Assembly: GCF_014196125.1 (NCBI RefSeq)
Contig: NZ_JACIDA010000002.1
Span: 882,494 to 946,493, forward strand
Reading direction: 5' to 3'
DNA from: Brevundimonas mediterranea
GTDB lineage: Bacteria; Pseudomonadota; Alphaproteobacteria; Caulobacterales; Caulobacteraceae
Length of the DNA stretch: 64,000 bases
Shown here: positions 18,555-28,008 of the stretch, piece by piece
Position numbering within the stretch: the stretch's first letter is position 1
How the letters are laid out: every line of letters begins with the position of its first letter
Notes under the pieces: generated by a model
What the model was told of the DNA's origin: nothing
The model's database searches: none
What the model saw: only the letters and a program-made list of their open reading frames with translations
Program-made: the position numbers and the translations under genes

Positions 18555-18878
18555 TTCTGGCTCATCTCCGCCTGGCCGGTGCTTCATCGCGCCCAACGCG
18601 AGGGCAGGCTGACGACGACCGGTCCGTGCAAATCCATCCGCCACCCGCAGTAGGCCGGCTTCGTGTTGATCATGATCGGCGTACTGCTTCAGTGGCCGAG
18701 GCTGCTCACCTTGGCGATGTTTCCGGCGCTCGTTGTCCTGTACTGGCGCCTGGCCGTGGAGGAGGAGCGCGAAACCGCCCCCCGCTTCGGCCCGGCCTGG
18801 GCCGGATACCGGCGGGCGACGCCGGCGTTCCTCTCCCGACTCGGTCCCGTGTCCCGGCCCGCCCGGCCTGAAGTTTGA
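18555..18878 (+). pseudogene. Isoprenylcysteine carboxyl methyltransferase-like gene, truncated and interrupted by a stop
   Basis: The frame starting FWLISAWPVLHRAQREG and continuing through GPCKSIRHPQ, a TAG at 18651-18653, then AGFVLIMIGVLLQW and YRRATPAFLSRLG matches the C-terminal half of ICMT/PEMT-like methyltransferases. In relatives the stop position is Tyr (HPQY), so one base change (TAC to TAG) explains it. The N-terminal membrane half is absent. These genes often precede a metal P-type ATPase, as here. Confidence 0.7.
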
Positions 18879-18899
18879 TTTTCACCGGAGTTCTTCTTG

Positions 18900-21281
18900 A
18901 TGCGCACCACCACCATCGACGTTTCCGGATTCCGCACCCCGCTGGATCCGCTCGTGATCGAGAAACACCTGCGGGGTCTGAAGGGCGTGCTGGACGCCGC
19001 CGCCAACTTCGGCTCGGCCACCGCCACGGTGCGCTACGACGAGGCCCGTCTCAGCCAGGCCGAACTGGAACAGGCCGTGCGGGACTGCGGCTTCCATTGC
19101 CGGGGCGAGGTCGTGCCCCGACACGTCTGCGTCCCGAACGAGGATGCCGTGGACGCCCGCGCCTCGCACCCCCACCCGCCGGCGGCCCCGGCGGCCGCCC
19201 ACGGGGATCACGCGGCGAGGCGCGGGCACGGGGCCGCGGCCGGCCCCGACGACATGGCCGAGATGGGCCACGGCCCCGGCATGGACATGCAGGCCATGGC
19301 CCGGGACATGCGCAACCGCTTCCTGATCGCGCTGGGCTTCACCGTTCCAATCTTCTTCCTCGCCCCGATGGGCATGGACTTCATGCGCGTGGCGCCGCCG
19401 TTCGGCCTGCCGCTGAAGCCGCTGCTGTTCGTTCTGGCCAGCGCCGCCATCCTCTACCCCGGCTGGCCCTTCTACATCGCCGCGGTCCGGGCGCTGCGAC
19501 GCGGCGTGCTCAACATGGCGGTGCTGGTCCTGCTCAGCGTCGGCACCGGCTATCTGTTCAGCGTCGGCGCGACTTTCCTCTATGACGCGCCGGACTTCTA
19601 CGAGGCCTCGGCCCTGCTGCTGGTCTTCATCCTCATGGGCCACTGGCTCGAGATGCGGGCGCGGGCCGGCGCCTCGGACGCCATTCGCCGACTGATGGAC
19701 CTGGCGCCGCCCACCGCCCGCGTGCTGCGCGACGGCGTCGAGGTCGAGGTCCCGACCTCCGCCGTTCTGGTGGGCGACCGGGTGGTGGTCCGCCCGGGCG
19801 GCCGCATCCCGGTTGACGGCGTCATCGAGGACGGCGGATCGGAGGTCGACGAATCCATGCTCACCGGCGAATCCCTGCCGGTGATGAAGGGGGTCGGCGA
19901 TGCCGTGACCGGCGGCGCCATCAACAAGACCGGGGCCTTCCGCTACAGCGCCACCCGGGTGGGCGCCGACACCGCCCTGGCCCAGATCGTCAAGCTGGTG
20001 CAGGAGGCGCAGAACTCCAAGGCCCCCGCCCAGCTGCTCGCCGACCGCGCCTCCCAGTGGCTGGTGCTGGCCGCCATCGTCATCGGCCTGCTCACCTTCG
20101 GAATCTGGTTCTGGGTCCTGGGCCAGACCCTGCTGTTCGCCCTGACCCTGACGATCACCGTCTTCGTCATCGCCTGCCCCGACGCGCTCGGCCTGGCCAC
20201 CCCCATGGCGATCATGGTGGGCACGGGGCTGGGCGCGCGGCACGGCGTCCTGATCAAGAACGCCGCCGCCCTCGAGGACGCCGTCAAGCTGGATGTGATC
20301 GTCTTCGACAAGACCGGCACCCTGACCCTCGGCGCGCCCAAGGTCGTCCAGATCACCCCGGCCGCCGGGGTGGACGAGACCGACCTGCTGACCACGGCCG
20401 CGGCCCTCGAGCGAGGGTCCGAGCATCACATCGCCAAGGCCGTGCTGGAGCGGACCCGGGACCTCCCCGAAATCGCGGCGGCGGGCTTCGAATCCTTCGG
20501 CGGCAAGGGGCTGCGGGCGACGGTGGACGGTCGCACCGTGCTTTCCGGCAACCGCATGCTGATGGCCGACAACGGCGTCGAGCTCGGCGAGCTGGCCACG
20601 GAATCCGAACGGCTGCAGGGCGCCGGGCGCACCGTCGTCCACATCGCCCGCGACGGCCGCGTCATCGGCCTGATCGCGGTGGCCGACGCCGTGCGGCCGA
20701 CCGCCGGGGCCACCATCCGCCGGCTGCAGGGCCTGGGCGTCAAGGTCGCCATGATCACGGGCGACAACCTCGGCACGGCGCGGCGCATCGCGGGCGAACT
20801 GGGCATCGACATCGTGCTGGCCGAGGTCCTGCCCGGGGAGAAGGCGCTCAAGATCAAGGAGCTCCAGGGCGAGGGGCACAGGGTCGGCATGGTCGGCGAC
20901 GGCGTCAACGACGCCCCCGCCCTGACCCAGGCCGATGTCGGTTTCGCCATCGGGGCCGGGACCGACGTGGCCATCGAGAGCGCCGACGTGGTGCTGATGC
21001 GCAGCGACCCCGCCGACGTGGTCAAGGCCATCGAACTGTCGCGCGCCACCCTGCGCAAGATGCATCAGAACCTGTGGTGGGCCGTCGGCTACAACGTCAT
21101 CGCCTTCCCGCTGGCCGCGGGCGTGCTCTACCCCTTCACCCTGAGCCCCGAGATCGCCGCCCTGTCTATGTCCGGCAGTTCGGTGCTGGTGGCGATCAAC
21201 GCCCTGATGTTGAAGCGCCTGCGACTGGGCGCCGGTATGACCTCCCCGTCGTCCGCCAGAGCCGCAGCGGCGCCGATCTAG
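18900..21281 (+). CDS. P1B-type heavy-metal ATPase with a CPD motif
   Basis: 793 residues. The N-terminal HMA-like domain (about 1-75) lacks the CxxC metal site; a His-rich linker follows (about 85-140). Membrane helices, the phosphatase loop LTGESLP, the metal-site motif [10 protein letters not shown] (426-428 where CPC or CPH is usual), the phosphorylated DKTGTLT (D470), the nucleotide-domain HP-equivalent in EHHIAKAV, and [10 protein letters not shown] are all present. Metal may therefore differ from Cu(I) types. ATG at 18900 follows CCGGAG; TTG at 18897 is in frame. Preceded by a broken methyltransferase gene. Confidence 0.9.
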   Translation: MRTTTIDVSGFRTPLDPLVIEKHLRGLKGVLDAAANFGSATATVRYDEARLSQAELEQAVRDCGFHCRGEVVPRHVCVPNEDAVDARASHPHPPAAPAAAHGDHAARRGHGAAAGPDDMAEMGHGPGMDMQAMARDMRNRFLIALGFTVPIFFLAPMGMDFMRVAPPFGLPLKPLLFVLASAAILYPGWPFYIAAVRALRRGVLNMAVLVLLSVGTGYLFSVGATFLYDAPDFYEASALLLVFILMGHWLEMRARAGASDAIRRLMDLAPPTARVLRDGVEVEVPTSAVLVGDRVVVRPGGRIPVDGVIEDGGSEVDESMLTGESLPVMKGVGDAVTGGAINKTGAFRYSATRVGADTALAQIVKLVQEAQNSKAPAQLLADRASQWLVLAAIVIGLLTFGIWFWVLGQTLLFALTLTITVFVIACPDALGLATPMAIMVGTGLGARHGVLIKNAAALEDAVKLDVIVFDKTGTLTLGAPKVVQITPAAGVDETDLLTTAAALERGSEHHIAKAVLERTRDLPEIAAAGFESFGGKGLRATVDGRTVLSGNRMLMADNGVELGELATESERLQGAGRTVVHIARDGRVIGLIAVADAVRPTAGATIRRLQGLGVKVAMITGDNLGTARRIAGELGIDIVLAEVLPGEKALKIKELQGEGHRVGMVGDGVNDAPALTQADVGFAIGAGTDVAIESADVVLMRSDPADVVKAIELSRATLRKMHQNLWWAVGYNVIAFPLAAGVLYPFTLSPEIAALSMSGSSVLVAINALMLKRLRLGAGMTSPSSARAAAAPI

Positions 21282-21769
21282 CGTCGCCATCGGCCGTAAC
21301 GTTCGGGCGGACGCCCGGCGATTTCGCGGGGCCCCGGCAACCGGGCGCGCACGCCGCGTTCCTGGGACGGTCGCTGGGGATGGCGCCGGGCTCGCCTGGC
21401 GCGCCCTGGCGCCGGGGTTCGTCGTCATCGCGGGACGCCCGGCCTCGTCGATGATCGCCTATGGCCCGGCCGTAGCGGTGGGCGGCCTGCGCCCCGGCAA
21501 GGCCAGGATGTCCGGCTCGGCAGACGGACGGCGGCGGTGAGCCTCGGCCAAGCCCCCGGCCCGGTGACGCGCAACCCCGGCCGATTCCGTTCGCCGTCGT
21601 GGTCTCTGTCGCCGGAGCGATCGTCGCCCCGCTGCGGCCATGGGCGTTCCATCCGCAGTCCGCTTGAACCCTCGACGTGACGGGACGCATGTAATCACCC
21701 GGGGGACTCGAACGTCTTAGCGAATGACCCGGCGCCACCCGCCAACGTGCATCCGTGAAAGGCACGACC
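21282..21769. other. Intergenic region without a supported gene
   Basis: About 490 bases. Open frames exist on both strands, but none has recognisable composition or motifs. A short plus-strand frame (FVVIAGRPASSMIAYGP) looks protein-like and could be debris of a lost gene. Confidence 0.4.
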
Positions 21770-23026
21770 ATGATGCAAGACGTGAGGGAGGCGCTTGGCT
21801 CGATCCTGCCCGGCCAGACGGCCTTCGGTCTCCTCGCCGCGCTGCTGCGGCGGACGGTCCGCTATGGATCGCTGGTGGTGATCGATCCATGGGACGAGCG
21901 GCATGCCTTCGGCACGGGCGAGGCGCCCTTCGCCACAGTCCGCATCGCCGACCCGCGCGAGGCGGCCAGGCTCCTGGCCAACCCGCGTCTGCGGGTGGGC
22001 GAAGCCTATATGGAGGGTGGGCTCACGCTCGAGGCGGGCACGCTGCGCGATTTCCTGCTGATCGGCGTGGCCGCTTCCGGGGCGATGACCAAGGAAGCTC
22101 GGGCTCTGCGCGAGTTCGCCGCGCCGTTCAGGCCGCGGCGGCACAATCCGATCCCCCGCGCACGGGCGAACGTTGCGCACCATTATGACCTCTCCGAAGA
22201 GCTCTATCGGCTGTTCCTCGATGAAGACCTGCAATACTCCTGCGCCTATTTCCAGGACGGCGACGAAACGCTGGAGCAGGCGCAGGCCAAGAAGAAGCGC
22301 CACATTGCGGCCAAGCTGCGGTTGCACCCGGGCGTACGCGTGCTCGATATCGGTTCGGGCTGGGGCGGCCTGGCCCTGGAGCTCGCCCGCCGTTATGGAG
22401 TCGAGGTCGACGGCGTGACGCTGTCGCAGGAACAGCTGGCCGTGGCCCGGGCGCGCGCGGCCGAGGCCGGTCTGGAGGATCGCGTTCGGTTCCACCTGAG
22501 GGACTATCGGCAGGAGGCGGACTCCTACGACAGCATCGTCTCTGTTGGCATGTTCGAGCATGTCGGGACCCCGCACTACCTTGAATTCTTCGACGCGCTG
22601 AGCCGGCTGCTGGCGCCCGATGGCGTCGCCGTGATCCATGCCATCGGCCGCAAGGGGCCGCCAGGCGAGGCCGATCCGTGGATCGACAAGCACGTCTTCC
22701 CCGGCGGCTACTGCCCGTCCCTGTCGGAAGTGTTCGCCGCGGTGGAGAGGTCAGGGCTCTGGGTCACCGACGTGGAGATCCTGCGCCTGCACTACGCCGA
22801 GACCCTGCGGCACTGGGCCGAGCGGTTCCAGGGCGAGCGCGGGCGTGCCGCCGCGCTCTATGACGAGCGCTTCTGCCGGATGTGGGAATACTACCTCGCC
22901 GTCTGTGAAGCCGCCTTCCGGGTCGGCGGCCTGATGGTGTTCCAGATCCAGCTCGCCCGCGATATCCGCGCCCTTCCGTTGACCCGGGACTACGTGGTCG
23001 ATGCGGAGCGCCGCGGCGTCCCCTGA
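21770..23026 (+). CDS. cfa: Cyclopropane-fatty-acyl-phospholipid synthase
   Basis: 418 residues. An N-terminal lipid-binding domain with VGEAYMEGGL is followed by NVAHHYDLSEELYRLFLD, the AdoMet site VLDIGSGWGGLAL, the GVTLSQEQLA strand, SVGMFEHVG and the C-terminal YYLAVCEAAFR; these are standard Cfa landmarks. It adds a methylene bridge from S-adenosylmethionine to unsaturated phospholipid acyl chains, a stress adaptation. ATG at 21770 follows AAAGG; an upstream GTG at 21755 is in frame. It sits 90 bases upstream of the type II GAPDH. Confidence 0.92.
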   Translation: MMQDVREALGSILPGQTAFGLLAALLRRTVRYGSLVVIDPWDERHAFGTGEAPFATVRIADPREAARLLANPRLRVGEAYMEGGLTLEAGTLRDFLLIGVAASGAMTKEARALREFAAPFRPRRHNPIPRARANVAHHYDLSEELYRLFLDEDLQYSCAYFQDGDETLEQAQAKKKRHIAAKLRLHPGVRVLDIGSGWGGLALELARRYGVEVDGVTLSQEQLAVARARAAEAGLEDRVRFHLRDYRQEADSYDSIVSVGMFEHVGTPHYLEFFDALSRLLAPDGVAVIHAIGRKGPPGEADPWIDKHVFPGGYCPSLSEVFAAVERSGLWVTDVEILRLHYAETLRHWAERFQGERGRAAALYDERFCRMWEYYLAVCEAAFRVGGLMVFQIQLARDIRALPLTRDYVVDAERRGVP

Positions 23027-23116
23027 GGGCCCCGGGCGCGCCCGACCTTCTCGCCGCAACCGATCCGGTCCGGGGACCTTCCCTTCACGACCAGGCACCA
23101 GCAAGGACAGCGATCC

Positions 23117-24172
23117 ATGGCTCAATCAGACACCATCCGCGTCGCGGGGAACGGCTACGGCGTGATCGGCAAGCGGGTGGCGGCGGCCATCGACGCACAG
23201 GGAGACATGACCCTGGTCGGCGTGGCCGACGTCAGCGCCGAGCTGCGCCTGCGCGTGGCCTCCCGGAAGGGCGTCTCACTGTATGGCGCCGCCGATGACG
23301 CCCCCCGGGCGATGGAGCGCGCCGGCCTTCCGGTTGCGGGCGGCCTGGACGACCTGATCGCGGCCGCCGACATCGTGGTCGACTGCACGCCCAAGGGCAT
23401 CGGGGCCGCCAACGCCGAGCTCTACCGGCGCAAGGGCAAACCGTTCATCGTCCAGGGCGGCGAAAGGCACGCGGTGACCGGTCACTCCTTCGTCGCCGAG
23501 TCGAGCTATGCCGGCGCGCTCGGACGGTCATCGACGCGGGTCGTCTCCTGCAACACCACCTCGATCGTCCGCACCCTTGGCGCGCTCAAACAGGCGGGAT
23601 TGCTGCACCGGGCCCGGGGTACGCTGCTGCGAAGGGCGACGGACCCTTGGGAAAGCGACCGGGGCGGGATCATGAACACCCTGGCGCCGGAGCCCGGGAT
23701 TCCGAGTCATCAGGGCCCCGATGCGCAGAGCGTCGACCCCGGACTGGATGTCGTGACCATGGCGGTCAAGGTTCCGGAGACGATCGCTCATCTGCACTAT
23801 TGGGCGGTGCAAATGACCCGTCCGGCCGAAAAGGCCGAAGTGGTCGCGGCTCTCCTCGCGTCCTCGCGCATCGCCCCCGTGCGCATGGCCGATGGCATGA
23901 CCGCGCTGAACAGCGTCAAGGAACTGATGGCCGATCTCGGCCGTCCGCATGACAGTCTCTACGAGGTGGCGCTCTGGGTGGACATGCTCCGCGTCCAGGG
24001 CGACGAACTCTTCTACGCCTATATGGTCGACAACCAGGCCATCGTCGTACCCGAGACCATAGACGCCATCCGGGCGCTTGCGGGCCGGATCACGGAGGCG
24101 GCGGACTCGATCGCCATGACCGACGCCAGCTTGGGCGTCGGCGCCGTCGCGGGGTTGGGCTTTCCGGATTAG
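23117..24172 (+). CDS. Type II glyceraldehyde-3-phosphate dehydrogenase (archaeal type)
   Basis: 351 residues. It has the N-terminal NAD(P) loop GYGVIGKRVAAAI, the segment VVDCTPKGIGAANAE and the catalytic Cys in VVSCNTTSIVRTL, all diagnostic of archaeal-type (type II) GAPDH rather than the bacterial GapA form. It oxidises glyceraldehyde-3-phosphate to 1,3-bisphosphoglycerate, often with NADP. Type II enzymes are uncommon in bacteria. A fragment of a second copy is at 920-1052, next to an FNR box. It lies within the phosphoketolase/phosphorylase island. Confidence 0.9.
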   Translation: MAQSDTIRVAGNGYGVIGKRVAAAIDAQGDMTLVGVADVSAELRLRVASRKGVSLYGAADDAPRAMERAGLPVAGGLDDLIAAADIVVDCTPKGIGAANAELYRRKGKPFIVQGGERHAVTGHSFVAESSYAGALGRSSTRVVSCNTTSIVRTLGALKQAGLLHRARGTLLRRATDPWESDRGGIMNTLAPEPGIPSHQGPDAQSVDPGLDVVTMAVKVPETIAHLHYWAVQMTRPAEKAEVVAALLASSRIAPVRMADGMTALNSVKELMADLGRPHDSLYEVALWVDMLRVQGDELFYAYMVDNQAIVVPETIDAIRALAGRITEAADSIAMTDASLGVGAVAGLGFPD

Positions 24173-24357
24173 GTCGCGTCCGGCCATTCCCGAACGCAGG
24201 CCGCAAATCACCGTCCGTCTTCGTCGAGCGGCGGTGGCGCCACGGGCCGCCCGATGCCGTCCAGGGAAGGCGCAGGTGGCGCATCCCGCCTGGAGCCGGA
24301 CCGGATGCGGGCCGGCGGAATCGCCGCGAGGCGGAATACAATACGCATCACGATTGA

Positions 24358-24431
24358 GTATCCCTCAACAAAACAGGCGCTGAGGGGAATCTTTTCAAGC
24401 ACTTGATTCAACGCAAATCTTGGCGTTGCTT
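24358..24431 (+). promoter_or_regulatory. Conserved 74-bp promoter block of ECF gene 1
   Basis: This block is repeated upstream of the paralogous sigma gene (32417-32490); I count about 66 of 74 identical bases. Its core reads GGGAATC, then CACTTGATTCA and CAAATCT. GGGAATC could be an ECF -35 element for autoregulation. TTGATTCAACGCAA resembles an FNR box at 8 of 10 positions, and the second copy has a comparable TTGATTCAGCACAA. Confidence 0.5.
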
Positions 24432-24470
24432 GTCCGTGAGTGCTCCCTGACTTCATGCAGGAGAAGGTCC

Positions 24471-25169
24471 ATGAGCTTGCAGAGCCCCATCGCGGCGCGT
24501 GACCAGGGAATACGAGCCGTCGCCCCCCGACTGGCCGCCCGCGCGACACCGGCGGCCGAGATTCGACGCCTTGTCGAGCGCCGCTTGCGCGACGATCGCC
24601 CGGCGCACCTTCGTTACCTCCTCAAACGGCTGCGGTCGCACGAAGACGCCGAAGATGTCCTGCAGGAGTTCGCCCTCAAGGCCACGCTGGCGGCCAGCCG
24701 GCTCACCGATCCCGGCAAGGTGGACGCCTGGCTCGGGGTCGCGCTTCGCAACGCCCTGTTCGACCGCTATCGCCGCAACGCGGCCAGGGCGCGGTTGACA
24801 GAGGCGCTGAGCGCCGAGGCGGCCTGCGACGGGGAGAACCCCGCGGATGACGAGCTTGCCCAGTCGCTCCGTTGCCTCGCGCTGGTTCTTGCGGATCTGG
24901 CGCCCGAAACCGCCAGCCTGCTCCGGAGAGCGGAACTGGAAAGGACTCCGCTGGCGACGATCGCCGGCGAGATGCATCTGACCGCCAACAATGTCGGCGT
25001 GAGGGTCCACCGGGCCCGGGCCGTGCTGCGGGAGGGAATGCGGGCCCGCTGCGGGCTCTGTCCCGATCCCTGCGCCCTGGCGGTCGCCGCCTCCGTCCGC
25101 GCGACCCTCGTTGATCCCCTGCGGCCTCAGCCTTCGACCTCGATCAGGTCGGTGTGCGACGCCGCATAG
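24471..25169 (+). CDS. ECF-family RNA polymerase sigma factor with C-terminal Cys motif, copy 1
   Basis: 232 residues. Region 2 is HLRYLLKRLRSHEDAEDVLQ followed by WLGVALRNALFDRYRR; region 4 is LAPETASLLRRAELERTPL with an HTH (IAGEMHLTANNVGVRVHRAR). After region 4 there is a Cys cluster, CGLCPDPC (C-x2-C-x3-C), suggesting a metal or redox-sensitive tail. No anti-sigma gene is adjacent. A paralogue with the same motif lies at 32530. The last 43 bases overlap the convergent phosphorylase gene. ATG at 24471 matches the paralogue (MSLQS). Confidence 0.85.
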   Translation: MSLQSPIAARDQGIRAVAPRLAARATPAAEIRRLVERRLRDDRPAHLRYLLKRLRSHEDAEDVLQEFALKATLAASRLTDPGKVDAWLGVALRNALFDRYRRNAARARLTEALSAEAACDGENPADDELAQSLRCLALVLADLAPETASLLRRAELERTPLATIAGEMHLTANNVGVRVHRARAVLREGMRARCGLCPDPCALAVAASVRATLVDPLRPQPSTSIRSVCDAA

Positions 25170-26653
25170 ACCATGGCGTAATCGAGTTCGCCCCGGCTCT
25201 CCGCGTGGACCGTGGCCAGGGCGTCGCCCGCCGCCACCTCCATCCCGAGGCGGACGTGCATCTCCAGACCGGCCGCCTTGCGTTCGGGTGCGCCGGCCAG
25301 TTTCGCCAGGGTCGCGATCTGGCGGTTGTTAACCAGGATCACCCGACCCGACCGGGTCGCCCGGATCACGGCGCGCTGGCCCGCCGTGGGCGGGACGCGC
25401 ATCCCGCCCTGGGCTTCGCAGATCCGCTGGAATTTCGTCCAGGCGCGCCCATCGGCGATCACGCCCTCGGCGGCGGTCACTCCCTCCCCCGCGGCCGCCC
25501 GCCCGGCCAGTTCGAGTGCGGCGCCCGCCAGCAGGCAGGCGCGCGCTCGCAGATCCGCGGGCGCCCCGGGACGGTTCTGCAGCACGGCGAGGATGTCGCG
25601 GGCCTCCAGGGCCGGCCCGATGCCGACGCCCACGGGCTGTGAGCCGTCCGTCTGCAGGCACAGCGCCCGAATTCCAAAGCCGCTCGCCACGGCCGTCAGC
25701 CGCGCGGCCAGCGCTCCGGCCGCCTCCGCAGAGCGCACCTTGGCGGTCGCACCGACCGGGAGGTCCAGCACCACATGGGTCGAGCCGGCCGCGATCTTCT
25801 TGGACAGAACCGAGGCGATGAGCTGGCCGTCGGTGTCGACGTCGAGAACCCGTTCGATGCGGATGAAGATGTCGTCCACCGGGCTCAACCGGACCGCGCC
25901 GCCCCAGACGACGCAACCGCCTTCGGCCTCGACCACCCGCCGCATCGCGCCCACGTCGAGATCGACCGGCGCCAGGGTCTCCATCGTGTCGGCCGTTCCG
26001 GCCGGCGAGGTGATGGCGCGCGAGGAGGTCTTGGGGGCGACCAGGCCGCAGGCGGCGAGGATCGCCACCACGATCGGCGTCGTCCGGTTGCCGGGCAAAC
26101 CGCCGATGCAGTGCTTGTCCATGACCACGTCGGCGGCCCAGCTCAGGCGGTCTCCCACGTCCACCATGGCGCGGGTCAGGGCGACCGTCTCGGCCTCGTC
26201 CAGCGGAAGGGCGGAGGTGGCGGTCAGAAAGGCCGCCAGATGAATGGAGGTGTAGCGCCCCGCGGCCACATCGCGGATGACCCCCTGGATCGCCGTTTCG
26301 TCCAGCCGCGCGCCATAGATCCGGCGGCGGACGCTGGACATGGACTCGATGGCCGGCGCGTGTCGCACGGCGACGGGGTCGCCCGGCGCCACCCCCAGCA
26401 GGCGCCACGCCTCTTCGGAGAGCGCGACTTCGTCGTGGCCGAGGAGGTCCCCTTCCATCTGGTACAGGGTGGCGTAGACCTCGCGGCCCCCGGCCGACAG
26501 CACCACCTGGGCGCGCGACGACAGGCCCTCGGAGCGGCAGACCGGGCAGTCTCGCCGCATCAGCACGATCGACTCGTGCTGGGCGTGAAGACCGAAGCGG
26601 CGCGCCTTCAGGGAAGGAACCGCGGCGTGGGACGGGTTGGACAGGCGGGTCAC
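25127..26653 (-). CDS. deoA: Archaeal-type thymidine/AMP phosphorylase
   Basis: 508 residues, longer than classic DeoA because of an N-terminal domain (about 1-95, LKARRFGLHAQ and MRRDCPVCRSEG). The phosphate/substrate motif is MDKHCIGGLPGNRTTPIV; DKHxIGGxPGNR is typical of the archaeal AMP phosphorylase/TIGR02645 branch, whereas DeoA has DKHSTGGVGD. AMP phosphorolysis to ribose-1,5-bisphosphate and adenine, or thymidine phosphorolysis, are both possible. GTG at 26653 overlaps the upstream stop by 4 bases (GTGA), so translation is coupled to the beta-CASP gene. Confidence 0.85.
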   Translation of the reverse strand: MTRLSNPSHAAVPSLKARRFGLHAQHESIVLMRRDCPVCRSEGLSSRAQVVLSAGGREVYATLYQMEGDLLGHDEVALSEEAWRLLGVAPGDPVAVRHAPAIESMSSVRRRIYGARLDETAIQGVIRDVAAGRYTSIHLAAFLTATSALPLDEAETVALTRAMVDVGDRLSWAADVVMDKHCIGGLPGNRTTPIVVAILAACGLVAPKTSSRAITSPAGTADTMETLAPVDLDVGAMRRVVEAEGGCVVWGGAVRLSPVDDIFIRIERVLDVDTDGQLIASVLSKKIAAGSTHVVLDLPVGATAKVRSAEAAGALAARLTAVASGFGIRALCLQTDGSQPVGVGIGPALEARDILAVLQNRPGAPADLRARACLLAGAALELAGRAAAGEGVTAAEGVIADGRAWTKFQRICEAQGGMRVPPTAGQRAVIRATRSGRVILVNNRQIATLAKLAGAPERKAAGLEMHVRLGMEVAAGDALATVHAESRGELDYAMVYAASHTDLIEVEG

Positions 26654-28008
26654 AGCGCGTGACGCTCCATCATCTGGGGAATGACGCAGTCCCATCCGAA
26701 CCGGTCCTGGATGCGGACGCGCAGGGCGTCGGACGCATGCGGTTCGCCATGAACGATGAAGACCTTGCGCGGGGGCCGCTTGAGGCCGGACAGCCAGCGC
26801 AGGATTTCCTCGGCGTCCGGGTGAGCCGAAAGCATGGGCAGATTGGCGACCTCGGCCTGGATGGGGACCCACCCGCCGTGGATCTTCACCTCCCTGGCGC
26901 CCTCGACCATCGAACGCCCGCGGGTTCCGGCCGCCTGGAAGCCCGAAAACAGGATGGTGTTGCGCCGATCCGGGCCGAAGGCCTTGATGTGATGGAGCAC
27001 CCGCCCGCCGGTGGCCATGCCACTCGCCGACAGGATCACCTTGGGCATGGGGCTTGCGGTGAGCTTCTTGGACGCCTCCACGTCGCGCACATAGGTGGCG
27101 ACGGCGCAGGCGGCGTCGCACACGTCGGGCGGCATGCGGTGGTCTTCCAGATGCGCGCACAGCAGGTCGGTGGCGTTGATCGCCATCGGACTGTCCATGT
27201 AGATCGGCGTCAGGCCGATCCGCCCCGCCTGCTTCAGCCGCCAGATGTGGTACAGCAGCGACTGGGCCCGGCCGACGGCGAAGGTGGGGATGACGACGGT
27301 CCCGCCGCGCGCGGTGGTCCGCTCGATGACCTCGCCGAGGGCTTCCGTGGGGTCCTGGGGGTCGTGGCGCCGGTCGCCATAGGTCGATTCCACGACCACA
27401 TAGTCGGCCTCCGCCACGGGCTCGGGATCGACCATGGTGGCGTCGCCATAGCGGCCGAGGTCGCCGGAGAAGAGGATCTTCGTCCCGTTCCAGGTCACCT
27501 CGGCGGTGGCCGCGCCGAGGATGTGCCCGGCGCGCCGCAGCATCAGGCTGGCTCCGCCCGGCAGCTGGACCGACGTGTGGAACGGCGTCGGGGCGAAGCG
27601 CTCCACCGCGCGCTCCGCGTCATGAACCCCATAGAGCGGCAAGGCCGGCTTGTGCTTGCCGTAGCCGTAGCGGGTCGCCTGCTCGGCGTCCTTCTCCTGG
27701 ATGTGGCCGCTGTCGCGCAGGATGATTTCCGCCACGTCCCGTGTGGCGGCGCTGGCCAGGATGGGTCCGCGGAATCCGTCCTTGACCAGTTTGGGCAGAT
27801 AGCCGGAATGGTCCAGGTGGGCGTGGGTCAGCACCACCGCGTCGATGCTGGACGGCTCGATCGGCAGGGGGGCCCAGTTCTGCTCGCGCAGGGTCTTGAG
27901 GCCCTGGAACAGGCCGCAGTCGACCAGGATGCGGCGGCCGTCCGCCTCCAGCAGGTGTTTTGATCCGGTGACGGTGCCGGCGCCGCCGAGGCTGGTGAGA
28001 CTGATCAC
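26650..28008 (-). CDS. Beta-CASP metallo-beta-lactamase-fold RNA/nucleic-acid hydrolase
   Basis: 452 residues. The MBL domain has the metal site THAHLDHSGYL (HxHxDH), later GHILGAA and SGDLGRYGDA, and the C-terminal RMM-like VHGEPHASDAL. The inserted beta-CASP region has the SASGMATGGRVLHH segment and PKVILSASG. Relatives are CPSF73/YSH1-like RNA processing nucleases. GTG at 28008, preceded by GGAAGGA, overlaps the phosphoketolase stop by 4 bases. Why a nuclease sits between phosphoketolase and phosphorylase is unknown; supplying nucleotides from RNA to the phosphorylase is a speculative link. Confidence 0.88.
   Translation of the reverse strand: MISLTSLGGAGTVTGSKHLLEADGRRILVDCGLFQGLKTLREQNWAPLPIEPSSIDAVVLTHAHLDHSGYLPKLVKDGFRGPILASAATRDVAEIILRDSGHIQEKDAEQATRYGYGKHKPALPLYGVHDAERAVERFAPTPFHTSVQLPGGASLMLRRAGHILGAATAEVTWNGTKILFSGDLGRYGDATMVDPEPVAEADYVVVESTYGDRRHDPQDPTEALGEVIERTTARGGTVVIPTFAVGRAQSLLYHIWRLKQAGRIGLTPIYMDSPMAINATDLLCAHLEDHRMPPDVCDAACAVATYVRDVEASKKLTASPMPKVILSASGMATGGRVLHHIKAFGPDRRNTILFSGFQAAGTRGRSMVEGAREVKIHGGWVPIQAEVANLPMLSAHPDAEEILRWLSGLKRPPRKVFIVHGEPHASDALRVRIQDRFGWDCVIPQMMERHAL

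Noticed and set aside
18882-21428. An 848-residue open frame on the minus strand
   Set aside because: It is the mirror of the P1B ATPase gene; composition is Gly/His/Asp/Arg-rich without motifs, typical of antisense frames in GC-rich DNA.
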